A DNA stretch of 64,000 nucleotides from Periweissella fabaria. GTDB taxonomy: Bacteria; Bacillota; Bacilli; Lactobacillales; Lactobacillaceae. The notes below the pieces were generated by a model. That model made no database searches. It worked only from the letters and a program-made list of their open reading frames with translations, and was not told the origin of the DNA. This document shows, piece after piece, positions 8,710-17,400 of this stretch (the stretch's first letter is position 1; the number at the start of each line of letters is the position of its first letter). The translations under genes were made by a program, and so were the position numbers. The stretch spans positions 210,182 to 274,181 of the forward strand of contig NZ_CAKKNS010000001.1 in assembly GCF_918814575.1 (NCBI RefSeq), written 5' to 3'.

Positions 8710-9952
8710 ATTCATCCGCCTGACTTGCCGTCATCTCGCACTCAAGACAGTGCTAAAACAAACGATCATTGCCATTTTATTGGTTGCGATGTTGGCGGTG
8801 TTATTCCTTGAAAACCATGCCATCTTTGACTTTATCGTTTTGCTGTATTTATATCTCAGTGGCACGATGATCGCGTTAGCAACCAAAAAATTTTTAAACG
8901 AACTTGATTTAAACATGCTGGGGTTTGCGGCCCACACGGTAGCCTTTGACAGCTTTTATATTGTGCAACGCTATTTTCGAGATGCGTTTATTGCTAACAG
9001 TCTCGTTTTTATCGGCTTGGAGCTATTTTTAAGCTACCAAGCTCCGGCATATGCGGGCGTGCTAGGTTTGGCTTATTGCATGCATTTTCTGTTATCGCCC
9101 AGTGAGCACTTAGTATTTTTCAATCGAGTTGGCATAGCAACGGGCGCCTTGGTCATTAAAACCGGTTTTTTGATTGGCTTCACATTTTTGACGATCAAAG
9201 GCCTCACTCCATTAGCTTGGTTGGTCTTGATAAGCGGGTATCTAGGGTATGCCATGATTATCTATGGACTCTCATTTCGCGCGCGTAGTTGGGATAATAA
9301 CTTTACTGACCGCTTTGAAGATCAATTACGACTGGTCAAAAAAGTCGATTTGTTTTTATTTCGTGATGTGATCTTCATGTATCCGGCGTTTTTTAGTTCC
9401 TTGGTCAATCTTGGCTTGTTCATGATTTTGTTTGCAACGCGCGGGGCCGTGAGTTATTATCTGATTTTTGTGGTTGTAATCTATCGGGGCCTTAACAGTT
9501 TCTTCATTAAAAAGGACCAGCATAAAGCCTATGTCCTGACCACGGCCGATACCGTGTTTTGGAACAATCAGTTATTAGTAGCGGATATCGAAAAAGTCCA
9601 CTGCCAAAAATTGAAATTTAGTATTGGTGCGTGGCTGATTTTTAGCATCTTGGGCGGCCTTGGAGCGTTGGTGCTACAAGATGTTAGTTTCAAAAACTAC
9701 ACCTTGTTTATCCTCGTTTCATTTGGATTGATGTTAGCGGACTACCTCTATATGGTCGTAACCGCGCGGCGCACCAAAATTTGGCTGACTATCGCCCAAT
9801 TTGGCATGTATGTATTCCTGGGAGTGGCGTTAGTCTTTGTCAAGCAGTTCTATCTACCAAGCCTAGTGACGGCCGTAGTGTTAATTGGGGTAACCTGGCT
9901 TAGCTTAAAGCGGGCGCTCAGTCAGCGCACCTTGGCGGTAAGTTGGTCTTAA
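8687..9952 (+). CDS. ABC transporter permease
   Basis: A 421-residue integral membrane protein with about 10-12 hydrophobic segments and short polar loops. It is preceded by a GGGGGG ribosome site inside the end of the ATPase gene and overlaps it, so the two are translationally coupled. I infer a two-component exporter with one ATPase and one long permease; such pairs serve peptide, lipid or drug export or immunity in lactic acid bacteria. No substrate clue is visible. Confidence 0.7.
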   Translation: MSYQFMGKFIRLTCRHLALKTVLKQTIIAILLVAMLAVLFLENHAIFDFIVLLYLYLSGTMIALATKKFLNELDLNMLGFAAHTVAFDSFYIVQRYFRDAFIANSLVFIGLELFLSYQAPAYAGVLGLAYCMHFLLSPSEHLVFFNRVGIATGALVIKTGFLIGFTFLTIKGLTPLAWLVLISGYLGYAMIIYGLSFRARSWDNNFTDRFEDQLRLVKKVDLFLFRDVIFMYPAFFSSLVNLGLFMILFATRGAVSYYLIFVVVIYRGLNSFFIKKDQHKAYVLTTADTVFWNNQLLVADIEKVHCQKLKFSIGAWLIFSILGGLGALVLQDVSFKNYTLFILVSFGLMLADYLYMVVTARRTKIWLTIAQFGMYVFLGVALVFVKQFYLPSLVTAVVLIGVTWLSLKRALSQRTLAVSWS

Positions 9953-9996
9953 GTATCGTTTTAAACATTAAATAACTTGAAGAAAGAGTGAGAATA

Positions 9997-10308
9997 ATGA
10001 AACAAAATTTTATTACTGAAAAATTAATGGCGGAAAATGAAGTTGTGATTGGGGTCATCGCCCAAAAGAAGACGACGTTATTGGGCTTTTTAACGTATGG
10101 TTTAACGGATGAAGTTAGTTACTTTGGTTCCGGAAACTTAACTAATCGGTTCTATGTGACTAAAAACAACGACGAAGTTTTGCTACAAGGGTTTAAAGGC
10201 GATGGCGAACTACTCTTTGCCGAAGCTCAACCAGATATTGATGTGGCCACGTTTAAAAAGATTTCACACGGAAAGTACAATTATAAACGCATTCAACAAT
10301 ACAAATAA
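9997..10308 (+). CDS. Hypothetical protein, about 103 residues
   Basis: A soluble protein of 103 residues beginning MKQNFITEKLMAENEVV, with GFLTYGLTDEVSYFGSG in the middle and a basic end (SHGKYNYKRIQQYK). It starts 44 bases after the ABC permease and is followed by a strong terminator, so it is probably the last gene of that operon. The ATG at 9997 is favoured over an in-frame ATG at 9988 because the purine-rich GAAAGAGTGAG lies at the right distance. I do not recognise the family. Confidence 0.6.
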   Translation: MKQNFITEKLMAENEVVIGVIAQKKTTLLGFLTYGLTDEVSYFGSGNLTNRFYVTKNNDEVLLQGFKGDGELLFAEAQPDIDVATFKKISHGKYNYKRIQQYK

Positions 10309-10312
10309 ATAG

Positions 10313-10350
10313 AAGTGCCTACCTCAATCAGTGAGGTAGGCACTTTTTTG
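10313..10350 (+). terminator. Rho-independent terminator
   Basis: Stem AAGTGCCTACCTCA and its complement with a 5-base loop, then six T. It closes the ABC operon. Confidence 0.9.
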
Positions 10351-10437
10351 TGGTGAACGTATGAATGACTTCAATTTATTACAAATATAGTAGCGTGTTA
10401 CACTACATGTGTCGTAAACATAGGCGGAGAATAAGCA

Positions 10438-10613
10438 TGCGTGCAATGACGGTAAGCTTATCAGACGATACAATGGCTTGGGCTAAAGAGTTCGCCGCTT
10501 CTAAAGGGACGGGAGTTACTGATTTAATCGAAACAGCACGGCAAGATGACGAAGACTATGCGGACGCGATGAAAGTGATTAATTCGGAAAATCGCGAATA
10601 TGTTTCAGCGTAA
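10438..10613 (+). CDS. RelB/DinJ-like antitoxin, orphaned
   Basis: A 58-residue protein starting MRAMTVSLSDDTMAWAKEFA, with the short beta strand and two helices of ribbon-helix-helix antitoxins, and an acidic C-terminal tail. The ATG at 10438 follows GGCGGAG; a longer frame from 10365 has no ribosome site. A truncated toxin-like frame lies 23 bases downstream, so this is the surviving half of a toxin-antitoxin operon. Confidence 0.6.
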
Positions 10614-10636
10614 GAAATCAAGGTTAAATTAGGTCT

Positions 10637-10699
10637 ATGAAGTACAATTGGTCGTTTGATAGTAAAGCAGCTAAACAATTCGGACAGTTATATAATTAG
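10637..10699 (+). pseudogene. Truncated RelE/ParE-type toxin remnant
   Basis: ATG then KYNWSFDSKAAKQFGQLYN and a TAG after 20 codons. The first 18 residues match the usual beginning of a RelE toxin (M-K-Y-x-x-x-F-D-S-K-A-x-K-x-x). The remaining 65 or so residues, with the catalytic basic residues, are missing. A short AT-rich gap follows with no continuation in any frame. Confidence 0.5.
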
Positions 10700-10745
10700 G
10701 TGATCTATCGAAAATTTTAAGTATGAATAGCATATTTAGTGCAAT

Positions 10746-11189
10746 TTACACACGTTGGTCACGCGTCGCTAAATGTAAAATCGGATAAGGTTTATCAAAA
10801 TCATCCCGTTGACTGCGGCCAATAATTTGGAAGCCGTGTTTTAAATAGAAAGCTTGCGCTCGTTGATTCTGTTCATTCACGTCAACTTTAGTGATCTGCT
10901 GATTGGCAATTAACCACGTTAAAATCTGATGGCCATAACCAGCCCCAATTTTGGTAGGATCCAGAAATAGCATCACTAATTCATCTCCATTAGTACCGCT
11001 AAAGCCAATCGGTTGGCCACCAATTGACCACAGCCGTAATTCAACGTGATCTAGAAAAGTAGGGAGGAGGTCTTTGTAAAATGCAAAATCAGCAGGATGC
11101 AAAAAGGTATGCGTAGCTGCGACAGATTGCTCCCAGATGGTTAAAATTAATGAATATTCAGTACGCATTGCAATGTGTTGATTTAGCAT
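10746..11189 (-). CDS. GNAT family N-acetyltransferase
   Basis: 147 residues. The acetyl-CoA loop is seen at LDPTKIGAGYGHQILTWLI (a degenerate Q/R-x-x-G-x-G/A) and the C-terminal VNEQNQRAQAFYLKHGFQII, the N-x-x-A-x-x-F-Y-x-x-x-G-F motif of GNATs. The overall pattern resembles the YjaB/putative acetyltransferase group. The acceptor is unknown. The start at 11187-11189 is chosen because AAAGGCGG precedes it; a longer in-frame start 11 codons upstream is less likely. Confidence 0.8.
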   Translation of the reverse strand: MLNQHIAMRTEYSLILTIWEQSVAATHTFLHPADFAFYKDLLPTFLDHVELRLWSIGGQPIGFSGTNGDELVMLFLDPTKIGAGYGHQILTWLIANQQITKVDVNEQNQRAQAFYLKHGFQIIGRSQRDDFDKPYPILHLATRDQRV

Positions 11190-11282
11190 TAAGCTACCGC
11201 CTTTCATTGTTATTTTCAACAATCGTAAGATATGAAGCGTGAAAACGCAAGATTACTGTGATATTTATTTGATTAATTACAA

Positions 11283-11375
11283 AAATACGTCAAGCTAATG
11301 TTAGACGAGTAAATCTTCAGGACAGCTTGACGTATTTGCTGAATCATTACGATGGTGATACGCCTATCGTAATGA
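11283..11375. terminator. Two adjacent inverted repeats
   Basis: Arms AAATACGTCAAGCT at 11283-11296 and 11324-11337 (14 bp, perfect) and arms TCATTACGAT at 11344-11353 and 11366-11375 (10 bp, perfect). They lie between the GNAT gene and the end of a small minus-strand gene and could terminate or protect its message. Neither is followed by a long T run. Confidence 0.5.
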
Positions 11376-11403
11376 CAGGGACAGCATGCTTATCTTTAAT
11401 ACT

Positions 11404-11556
11404 TTAACGATTTTCTTTGTCTTTCACAGGCATGAAGATTACCAATAAGGTGAGCACGGATAGAATGGTGCTGACGTAATCTAAGTTAAAATAAGTCGAC
11501 GTAATTTCTGCTAAAATCACAAGGATGGTAGCTAAGATTTTTTGGAAAAGACTCAT
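11404..11556 (-). CDS. Small hydrophobic protein, 50 residues
   Basis: Begins MSLFQKILATILVILAEITS and continues with two hydrophobic segments (about 5-20 and 26-42), ending in the charged KDKENR. An ideal AAAGGAGG ribosome site lies upstream of the ATG at 11554-11556. It is likely a small membrane protein; function unknown. Between its promoter side (11557) and the pox promoter (11981) I see only AT-rich sequence and no further gene. Confidence 0.6.
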   Translation of the reverse strand: MSLFQKILATILVILAEITSTYFNLDYVSTILSVLTLLVIFMPVKDKENR

Positions 11557-11980
11557 CAGTAAGGGCCTCCTTTAATTGATTGTTAATAAGTTAGCATATT
11601 AAGCATTATATATCATTTTTTTATTATTCAAACATAATTTAATATCATTGGTGATAATATAGGTGTTTCAGATTAGGGTGATGGATCACACCCGTGAAGT
11701 TGATATGGCTGATAAAGCAATAATCATAAGTATAGCGAAAATTAGTGCAACAATGCACAAACTCGTGAATTATTATTTTAACTAGCTGCGATTTTAATAA
11801 TAATTAGCTTAACTAACTATTATTAGATAATATGTTGTCAAATGTTATGACTTAATTTATAATTAACTTATATTCTTTAAAAATAATAGGATTAATGTGA
11901 CCAGCCAAATCATAGGAATGCAGCAATATTGCACTTAAATTATAAAAATATAATTAACGTTTTTAAAAAAGGTGCATTCA

Positions 11981-12009
11981 TTGCTATTTTTTGGTGAGTA
12001 TATTATACT
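11981..12009 (+). promoter_or_regulatory. Promoter of the pyruvate oxidase gene
   Basis: TTGCTA at 11981-11986, 17 bases, then TATACT at 12004-12009. Confidence 0.6.
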
Positions 12010-12023
12010 TGAAAACGGTTACA
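12010..12023 (+). promoter_or_regulatory. cre box (CcpA site) at the pyruvate oxidase promoter
   Basis: TGAAAACGGTTACA fits the cre consensus TGNAANCGNWNNCA and starts immediately after the -10 box. CcpA bound there would block transcription in glucose-replete cells, in line with known carbon control of pyruvate oxidase genes. Confidence 0.65.
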
Positions 12024-12047
12024 TTTTAAAAATAGGAGACACATAAT

Positions 12048-13868
12048 ATGTCAGAAAAGAAGATTTCGGCTGGATTAGCAGCCTTAAAAGTTATGGAAGG
12101 CTGGGGTGTTCACACCATCTACGGTATTCCATCAGGTACTTTAAGTGGTTTGATGAATGCGATGGGTAACCCAGAAAACAACATCTAATTCTTACAAGTT
12201 AAGCACGAAGAAATTGGTGCCATGGCTGCCGTTATGCAATGGAAATTTGGTGGTAAATTAGGGGTTACTGTTGGTTCAGGTGGACCTGGTGCAACTCACT
12301 TAATCAATGGTTTATACGATGCTGCAATGGATAACATTCCAGTATTGGCAATCTTGGGTTCAAAGCCAGTTCGTGAATTGAACATGGACTCATTCCAAGA
12401 ATTGAACCAAAACCCAATGTACGACAACATCGCAGTTTACAACCGTCGTGTTGCTACTGCTGAACAATTACCACACTTAGTTGATGACGCTATCCGTACT
12501 GCCATCGCTAAGCGCGGGGTTGCCGTTCTTGAAATCCCTGCTGACTTTGGTTTTGCTGAACTTGATGCAGAATCACTTTACTCAACACCACTTTACTCAT
12601 CAGGTGAAAAGTTCAAGAACTACAAATCAGCTCCAGTTGACGAAGCTGACATCGATGAAGCTGTTGCATTGTTGAACCAAGCTAAGCGTCCAATCATCTA
12701 CACTGGTATTGGTACTATGGGTCACGGTCCAGCCGTTCAAGAATTGGCTCGTAAGATCAAAGCACCTATCATCACTACTGGTAAGAACTTTGAAACTTTC
12801 GAATGGGACTTTGAAGCCTTCACTGGTTCAACTTTCCGTGTTGGTTGGAAGCCTGCCAACGAAGCTGTTCTTGAAGCCGATGCTGTCTTGTTCGTTGGTA
12901 CTAACTTCCCATTCTCTGAAGTTGAAGGTACTTTCCGTAACGTTGACAAGTTCATCCAAATCGACAACAACCCAGCTATGTTAGGTAAGCGTCACCAAAC
13001 TGACGTTGCTATCCTTGGGGATGCTGGTCAAGCAATTGACGCAATCCTTGCTAAAGTATCACCAGTTGAAGAATCAGCTTGGTGGACTGCTAACGTTAAG
13101 AACGTGCAAAACTGGCGCGATTACATGAACAAACTTGAAAACAAGACTGAAGGTGATCTTCAAGCTTACCAAGTTTACAACGCCATTAACAAGTACGCTG
13201 CAGAAGACGCAATCTTCTCTACTGACGTTGGTAACGTTACTCAAATGTCAATCCGTCACTTGCACATGACACCTAAGAACTTATGGCGTACTTCTCCATT
13301 GTTTGCTACAATGGGTATCGCTTTACCAGGTGGTATTGCTGCTAAGAAGACTTACGCAGATCGTCAAGTTTGGAACTTGATGGGTGATGGTGCCTTCTCA
13401 ATGACTTACCCAGACGTTGTGACAAACGTGCGTTATGACTTACCAGTTATTAACGTGGTCTTCACTAACACTGAGTACGGTTTCATTAAGAACAAGTACG
13501 AAGACACTAACACTTACAACTTCGGGGTTGACTTTACTGATGTTGACTATGCTAAGATCGGTGAAGCTCAAGGAGCCGTTGGTTTAACTGTTAGCCGTAT
13601 CGAAGACATTGACAGCGTGATGAAGCAAGCCGTTGAATACTACAACCAAGGTCGTGTTGTTGTTGTTGACGCTAAGATCACTAAGGATCGTCCAATCCCA
13701 GTTGAAACTTTGAAGCTTGACACTAACTTGTACAGTGAAGACATCGTTAAGGAATACAAGGAAAAGTACGAAGCACAAGAATTAGTACCATTCCGTGAAT
13801 TCCTTGAAGCAGAAGGTCTTACTTCAAACTACATTAAAGAAACAAGCGACAACAAGTACAGCTTCTAA
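12048..13868 (+). pseudogene. spxB: Pyruvate oxidase (SpxB-type) with an in-frame TAA at codon 47
   Basis: The frame from ATG 12048 (ribosome site TAGGAGA) encodes about 606 residues, the normal size for pyruvate oxidase, which converts pyruvate, phosphate and oxygen to acetyl phosphate, CO2 and H2O2. The sequence closely follows the streptococcal SpxB pattern: [27 protein letters not shown] with the catalytic Glu, [20 protein letters not shown], and the thiamine-diphosphate motif [17 protein letters not shown]. Codon 47 (12186-12188) is TAA where homologues have Lys or Arg (NNI[12 protein letters not shown]). The next in-frame ATG is at 12222 and would remove the catalytic Glu region. Codon use is strongly biased as in highly expressed genes, so the stop is recent or a sequence error. 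Confidence 0.88.
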
Positions 13869-13895
13869 TAATTTAGACGCCTACTCGTTAAGCGC

Positions 13896-13934
13896 TAAAA
13901 GCAGACTAAATTTAATTTAGTCTGCTTTTTTTGT
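13896..13934 (+). terminator. Terminator of the pyruvate oxidase gene
   Basis: A stem of about 15 bp (AAAAGCAGACTAAAT and its complement), a 3-base loop, then seven T. Confidence 0.88.
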
Positions 13935-13994
13935 GGGTAAAATTGACGATAGAAATGTAATCATTTAGACGATAGTTATTAATGTATAAAATAA

Positions 13995-14043
13995 TTGGAC
14001 ATAAAAATTAAAAAGTGATATAAATAATTTGGTAGCGCTTTCA
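13995..14043 (+). promoter_or_regulatory. Promoter and cre box of the sugar cluster
   Basis: TTGGAC (13995-14000), 18 bases, TATAAA (14019-14024). TGGTAGCGCTTTCA at 14030-14043 is a near match to the cre consensus (one clear mismatch in the left half), just downstream of the -10. This predicts carbon catabolite repression of the permease-kinase operon. Confidence 0.6.
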
Positions 14044-14064
14044 TTTTATAGGAGGATTTATTTC

Positions 14065-15408
14065 ATGAATCATAAACGTGAATTTGGCTTTATCAAATTT
14101 AAGGGGCACGAGCTTGATAGTGGTTATCTTGATCAAACTCCAGTATTACAATTTGTCTTAGTTTCACTGTTGTTTCCAATGTGGGGGGCAGCAGCAAGTT
14201 TAAATGATATTTTGATTACACAATTCAAAACGATTTTTGATTTAAGTAATCTGGCGTCTGCATATGTTCAAAGTGCGTTCTTTTTAGGATATTTTATTAT
14301 GGCAATTCCCGCTTCATATCTTATTAAACGAACATCTTACAAATTTACCATCATTGTTGGGTTGAGTTTATATCTGATTGGGAGTGCGTTGTTTTTCCCA
14401 GCGTCTGCAGCTGCCACGTATGGCTTTTTCTTATTTGCGTTATTTGTTTTGGCAACGGGGCTTAGTTTAATTGAAACATCGGCCGATACATTTTCTTCAT
14501 TACTTGGACCAAAACATTTAAAAACATTACGATTGAATATCTCACAAACCTTTTTGCCAGCTGGATCAATTGCGGGTATTTTATTAGGTAAGTATTTGAT
14601 TTTTGGTAATGGGGTTAATTTGAGTGAGCAACTAAAGGGATTGTCTGGTCAGGCCAAAATAACATTTGGAGAACAAGCATTACGTAAAACGCTCTTACCA
14701 TATCGTTATATGATTATGGTATTACTAGTTATGATTATCATTTTCATGGTTGTGCAATTTCCAAAGAGTAAGGCGAAAAAATTGATAGCTACCAAAAAAG
14801 AAAATTTAGGACAAACAGTTGTCAGTTTACTTAAAAATAAAAACTTTGTGTATGGTTTATTTACCGAATTTATGTACGTGGGATTGCAAGTTTCTGTTTG
14901 GTCATTTACGATTCGTTTAGCACTAGATTTAAATTCTAATTTGAATGAACGTGTTGCATCAGATTTTGCGATTTATAGTTACATTGCATTCTTTATTGGA
15001 CGCTTAATTGCGGATAACTTAATGCGGAAATTTGCACATTTAAAGGTATTATTCTGGTATGCCGTTTTAGGTATGTTTGCAATTGCATATATGTTAATTG
15101 ATCGTTCCTTTAATGGTGTCTACGTGGCAATTTTAGTTTCTGGTTTAATGGGTCCTGGATTTGCTACGATTTTCACAGAAACACTTGGCTTCATTAAGGA
15201 TCCGGCACAAACAGAAACGGCCGGAGCAATGATTGTTATGATGGTTATTGGTGGTGCTTTTTGGCCATTAGTTCAAGGATGGGTTGCTGATGTGACAGGC
15301 TCAATGTCAGTTTCATTTGGTGTTCATCTACTAACATTTGGTGCAATTGCACTCTTTGCATATCGGTATATCAAACATCCAGTTAATAATGATGCAGATA
15401 AGGAGTAA
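14065..15408 (+). CDS. FucP-family sugar:proton symporter
   Basis: 447 residues with 12 predicted membrane segments. The N-terminal segment LVSLLFPMWGAAASLNDILI with FKTIFDLSNLASAYVQSAFF, and ATGLSLIETSADTF, correspond to the conserved N-terminal half of the L-fucose:H+ symporter family. The ATG at 14065 follows TAGGAGG. It is the first gene of an operon with an FGGY kinase 3 bases downstream and, after the terminator, an epimerase under its own promoter. The transported sugar is not determined by sequence; a ketose or deoxy sugar feeding the kinase is likely. Confidence 0.82.
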   Translation: MNHKREFGFIKFKGHELDSGYLDQTPVLQFVLVSLLFPMWGAAASLNDILITQFKTIFDLSNLASAYVQSAFFLGYFIMAIPASYLIKRTSYKFTIIVGLSLYLIGSALFFPASAAATYGFFLFALFVLATGLSLIETSADTFSSLLGPKHLKTLRLNISQTFLPAGSIAGILLGKYLIFGNGVNLSEQLKGLSGQAKITFGEQALRKTLLPYRYMIMVLLVMIIIFMVVQFPKSKAKKLIATKKENLGQTVVSLLKNKNFVYGLFTEFMYVGLQVSVWSFTIRLALDLNSNLNERVASDFAIYSYIAFFIGRLIADNLMRKFAHLKVLFWYAVLGMFAIAYMLIDRSFNGVYVAILVSGLMGPGFATIFTETLGFIKDPAQTETAGAMIVMMVIGGAFWPLVQGWVADVTGSMSVSFGVHLLTFGAIALFAYRYIKHPVNNDADKE

Positions 15409-15411
15409 ACC

Positions 15412-16905
15412 ATGACACAATACATTTTAGGGATTGATATTGGAACCTCGAGTACAAAAGGGATGCTTGTAACAACTAAGGGTAGAGTCATCAAGCAAGC
15501 CAAACAAAGCTATCCGTTAGAGACACCACATGCCAGTTGGGCCCAAGCAAACGCTGAAGATTGGTTTGCGGCAGTTACCAAAGTAATTGAGGAGTTGACA
15601 AGCGATATTAACGCTGAAGATATTATTGCGTTAGGAATTGATGGCTTATATGGTGGAGCAGGTATCCCTGTTGATGTAGCCGGTAAAGTTATTGGACCAA
15701 CCTTAATTTGGATGGACCGGCGAGCAACAAAGGAAACCGAATTAGTTAAGACTTTGGTATCAAATGCTGAATTGATGGCAACAACTGCTAATTTAGTTGA
15801 TCCATATTATGGTTTTACCAAGCTAATGTGGCTCCGCGATAATGAACCAAAGTTGTATCAACAAACAGCTCAATTTTTACCACCAGAATCATATGTTATT
15901 CAACGATTAACGGGTGAAGTAAGCATTAATTATGCAGCGGCTGGTAATTTAGCCGGCATCTATGATATTAATAAGCATGCTTGGTCACAGTCATTAGCTA
16001 ATAAATTAGGCTTAGATATTACTAAATTACCGCAAAAGTTTATCGATAGCACAACTCCAGCTGGTCATTTAACAGCTGAATGGGCAGAAAAGTTGACCTT
16101 ACCAATAAACTTACCCGTATTTAATACAGGTGTTGATGTGGGACCTGCAACGGTTGGAACAGGTGTCCTTAAGCCGGGAAAAGTAACCATCGCAATTGGT
16201 ACGTCGATGAATGCGGCTGTTATTACATCTACACCACAACGTGATAATGGTTTGATTATTTGGCCATATGTCTACAAGCCACGTGAATATTATTATAATT
16301 TTGCTGGAGCTAATACAGCCGGAGCTATTATTGCTTGGTTTGTCCGTGAATTTGCTGCTGAACTTGGTAATGGTACTCAGGAACTTGATGTAAATAGTGC
16401 CGATGTTCCGGCAGGTAGTAACGGAATTACCGTCTTACCTTACTTTATGGGAGAACGTAGCCCAATCTGGGATTCAGATGTTCGAGGGACAATTTTAGGA
16501 ATCTCAATGAATACAACACGTATCGAAATATATAATGCTTTTCAAGAAGCGATTGCGTTTGCAGTTCGCCAAAGTATTGAGCAGTTTGGCGTTGAAGTAG
16601 GTGATGAACTGACCTTAGTCGGGGGTGTTAGTGGTTCGCCCAAAATGGTTCAGATGATTGCTGATGTAACCGGCAAAACCGTATTAACAACTAAGGGTGG
16701 TGGTGAAGCTAATCTTGGTAGTGCAATCCTTGCTGGTATTGGTATCGGTGCAATTGATCCCAAAGATATTGATAATTGGATTCAAATTGATGCGGAAGTT
16801 GAACCTAACGACCAACGACATGTGGCGTACAATCAATATTTTGCACGTTATCAAAGTGCATATAAGCATGTTCAAGACTTTTACCATGAAAATCAAACAA
16901 ACTAA
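15412..16905 (+). CDS. FGGY-family carbohydrate kinase
   Basis: 497 residues. Begins with the ATPase motif GIDIGTSSTKGML, then IDGLYGGAGIPVD and WMDRRA, the second phosphate loop GVDVGPATVGTGVL with IAIGTSMNAAV, and the C-terminal adenosine motif LVGGVSGSPKMVQMIADVTG. This is the domain order of xylulokinase/ribulokinase-type enzymes, which phosphorylate a free sugar or sugar alcohol using ATP. The neighbouring FucP-type permease supplies the substrate. The epimerase gene downstream suggests the product is a ketose phosphate, for example ribulose-type or allulose-type; the exact sugar is inference. Confidence 0.85.
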   Translation: MTQYILGIDIGTSSTKGMLVTTKGRVIKQAKQSYPLETPHASWAQANAEDWFAAVTKVIEELTSDINAEDIIALGIDGLYGGAGIPVDVAGKVIGPTLIWMDRRATKETELVKTLVSNAELMATTANLVDPYYGFTKLMWLRDNEPKLYQQTAQFLPPESYVIQRLTGEVSINYAAAGNLAGIYDINKHAWSQSLANKLGLDITKLPQKFIDSTTPAGHLTAEWAEKLTLPINLPVFNTGVDVGPATVGTGVLKPGKVTIAIGTSMNAAVITSTPQRDNGLIIWPYVYKPREYYYNFAGANTAGAIIAWFVREFAAELGNGTQELDVNSADVPAGSNGITVLPYFMGERSPIWDSDVRGTILGISMNTTRIEIYNAFQEAIAFAVRQSIEQFGVEVGDELTLVGGVSGSPKMVQMIADVTGKTVLTTKGGGEANLGSAILAGIGIGAIDPKDIDNWIQIDAEVEPNDQRHVAYNQYFARYQSAYKHVQDFYHENQTN

Positions 16906-16935
16906 TTAAGCTTAGAGCAGATAAGAACATAAACT

Positions 16936-16978
16936 AAAAACCCCTGACTGAATTTTTAATATTCAGTCAGGGGTTTCT
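16936..16978 (+). terminator. Terminator after the kinase gene
   Basis: A stem of about 17 bp (AAACCCCTGACTGAAT and complement) with a short AT loop and a modest T run. Confidence 0.8.
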
Positions 16979-17049
16979 AGTTCCACAGCACATCTAACCA
17001 CCGGTTGGCATAATCATTTTTACCACCCACACGCAGGTAGGCTATGAGT

Positions 17050-17077
17050 TTGACATCCGTGGTGTAACCGATATAAT
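17050..17077 (+). promoter_or_regulatory. Promoter of the interrupted epimerase gene
   Basis: TTGACA, 16 bases, TATAAT: a near-consensus vegetative promoter about 100 bases upstream of the epimerase start. In the lysogen it still drives the 5' fragment and can transcribe into the prophage left end, toward the convergent integrase gene. Confidence 0.65.
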
Positions 17078-17178
17078 GTGAGGTGTTTAGAGGGTTAAGG
17101 ATTGCAAATTACTTCAATTGAGCTATGCGAATGGTAAGAAATAGTTCATTTCACATTCAATCAATGGGGGACACAATT

Positions 17179-17301
17179 ATGTATGAACTAGCAGCATCAT
17201 TAATGTGTGGAAATTTAGCAAACCTAGCACGAGATATTACAGAGTTAGAACGAGCCGGTATTGATGGTTATCATATTGACATCATGGATGGTAAATTTGT
17301 G
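17179..17301 (+). pseudogene. 5' fragment of a ribulose-phosphate 3-epimerase-like gene, cut by the prophage
   Basis: ATG at 17179 after GGGGGAC starts MYELAASLMCGNLANL, and the fragment ends ...HIDIMDGKFV at the attachment core. The S-L-M-C strand and the metal-binding H-I-D-I-M-D-G motif are those of the ribulose-phosphate 3-epimerase / allulose-6-phosphate 3-epimerase family. In the lysogen the frame continues into phage DNA for 7 codons and stops at 17325. The rest of the gene resumes at 55421 in the correct frame (VPNFTLGPDF), so the prophage interrupted an intact gene. Enzyme loss in the lysogen is expected, since barrel strands 2-8 are removed. Confidence 0.88.
17293..17301 (+). repeat. 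attL core
   Basis: AAATTTGTG, identical to the right-end copy; flanking bases differ by one substitution on each side (GACGAAT against GCCGAAC), so the exact crossover could extend slightly. The core lies inside codons for Lys-Phe-Val of the epimerase. Confidence 0.75.
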
Positions 17302-17384
17302 ACGAATTTATTTCTATTAAGATAAGTGACTTTGAACGTTGGTATAAAAGGATTTATAAGCAACGTGTATATGTGTTTGTGGAC

Positions 17385-17397
17385 ATTTGGGGACATG
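17385..17397 (+). repeat. Putative integrase arm-type site (left)
   Basis: ATTTGGGGACATG, found again at 55316-55328 near the right end in the same orientation. Related GTGGACA and GGGGAC copies flank each. Short repeats on both prophage arms close to the core are expected for the N-terminal domain of tyrosine integrases. Confidence 0.5.
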
Positions 17398-17400
17398 AAA

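Noticed and set aside
12737-12970. Long antisense frames over the pyruvate oxidase gene
   Set aside because: They come from codon bias of the real gene; no ribosome sites and no recognisable domains.
12222-13868. A shorter native pyruvate oxidase starting at ATG 12222
   Set aside because: It would lack the N-terminal strand-helix and part of the cofactor site, has no ribosome site, and the upstream frame is clearly homologous.
16684-16909. Two overlapping small frames at the end of the kinase gene
   Set aside because: Shadow frames; no ribosome site and the main gene explains the composition.
17125-17325. A separate small gene at the start of the prophage
   Set aside because: It is the 5' piece of the split epimerase plus seven phage-encoded codons.
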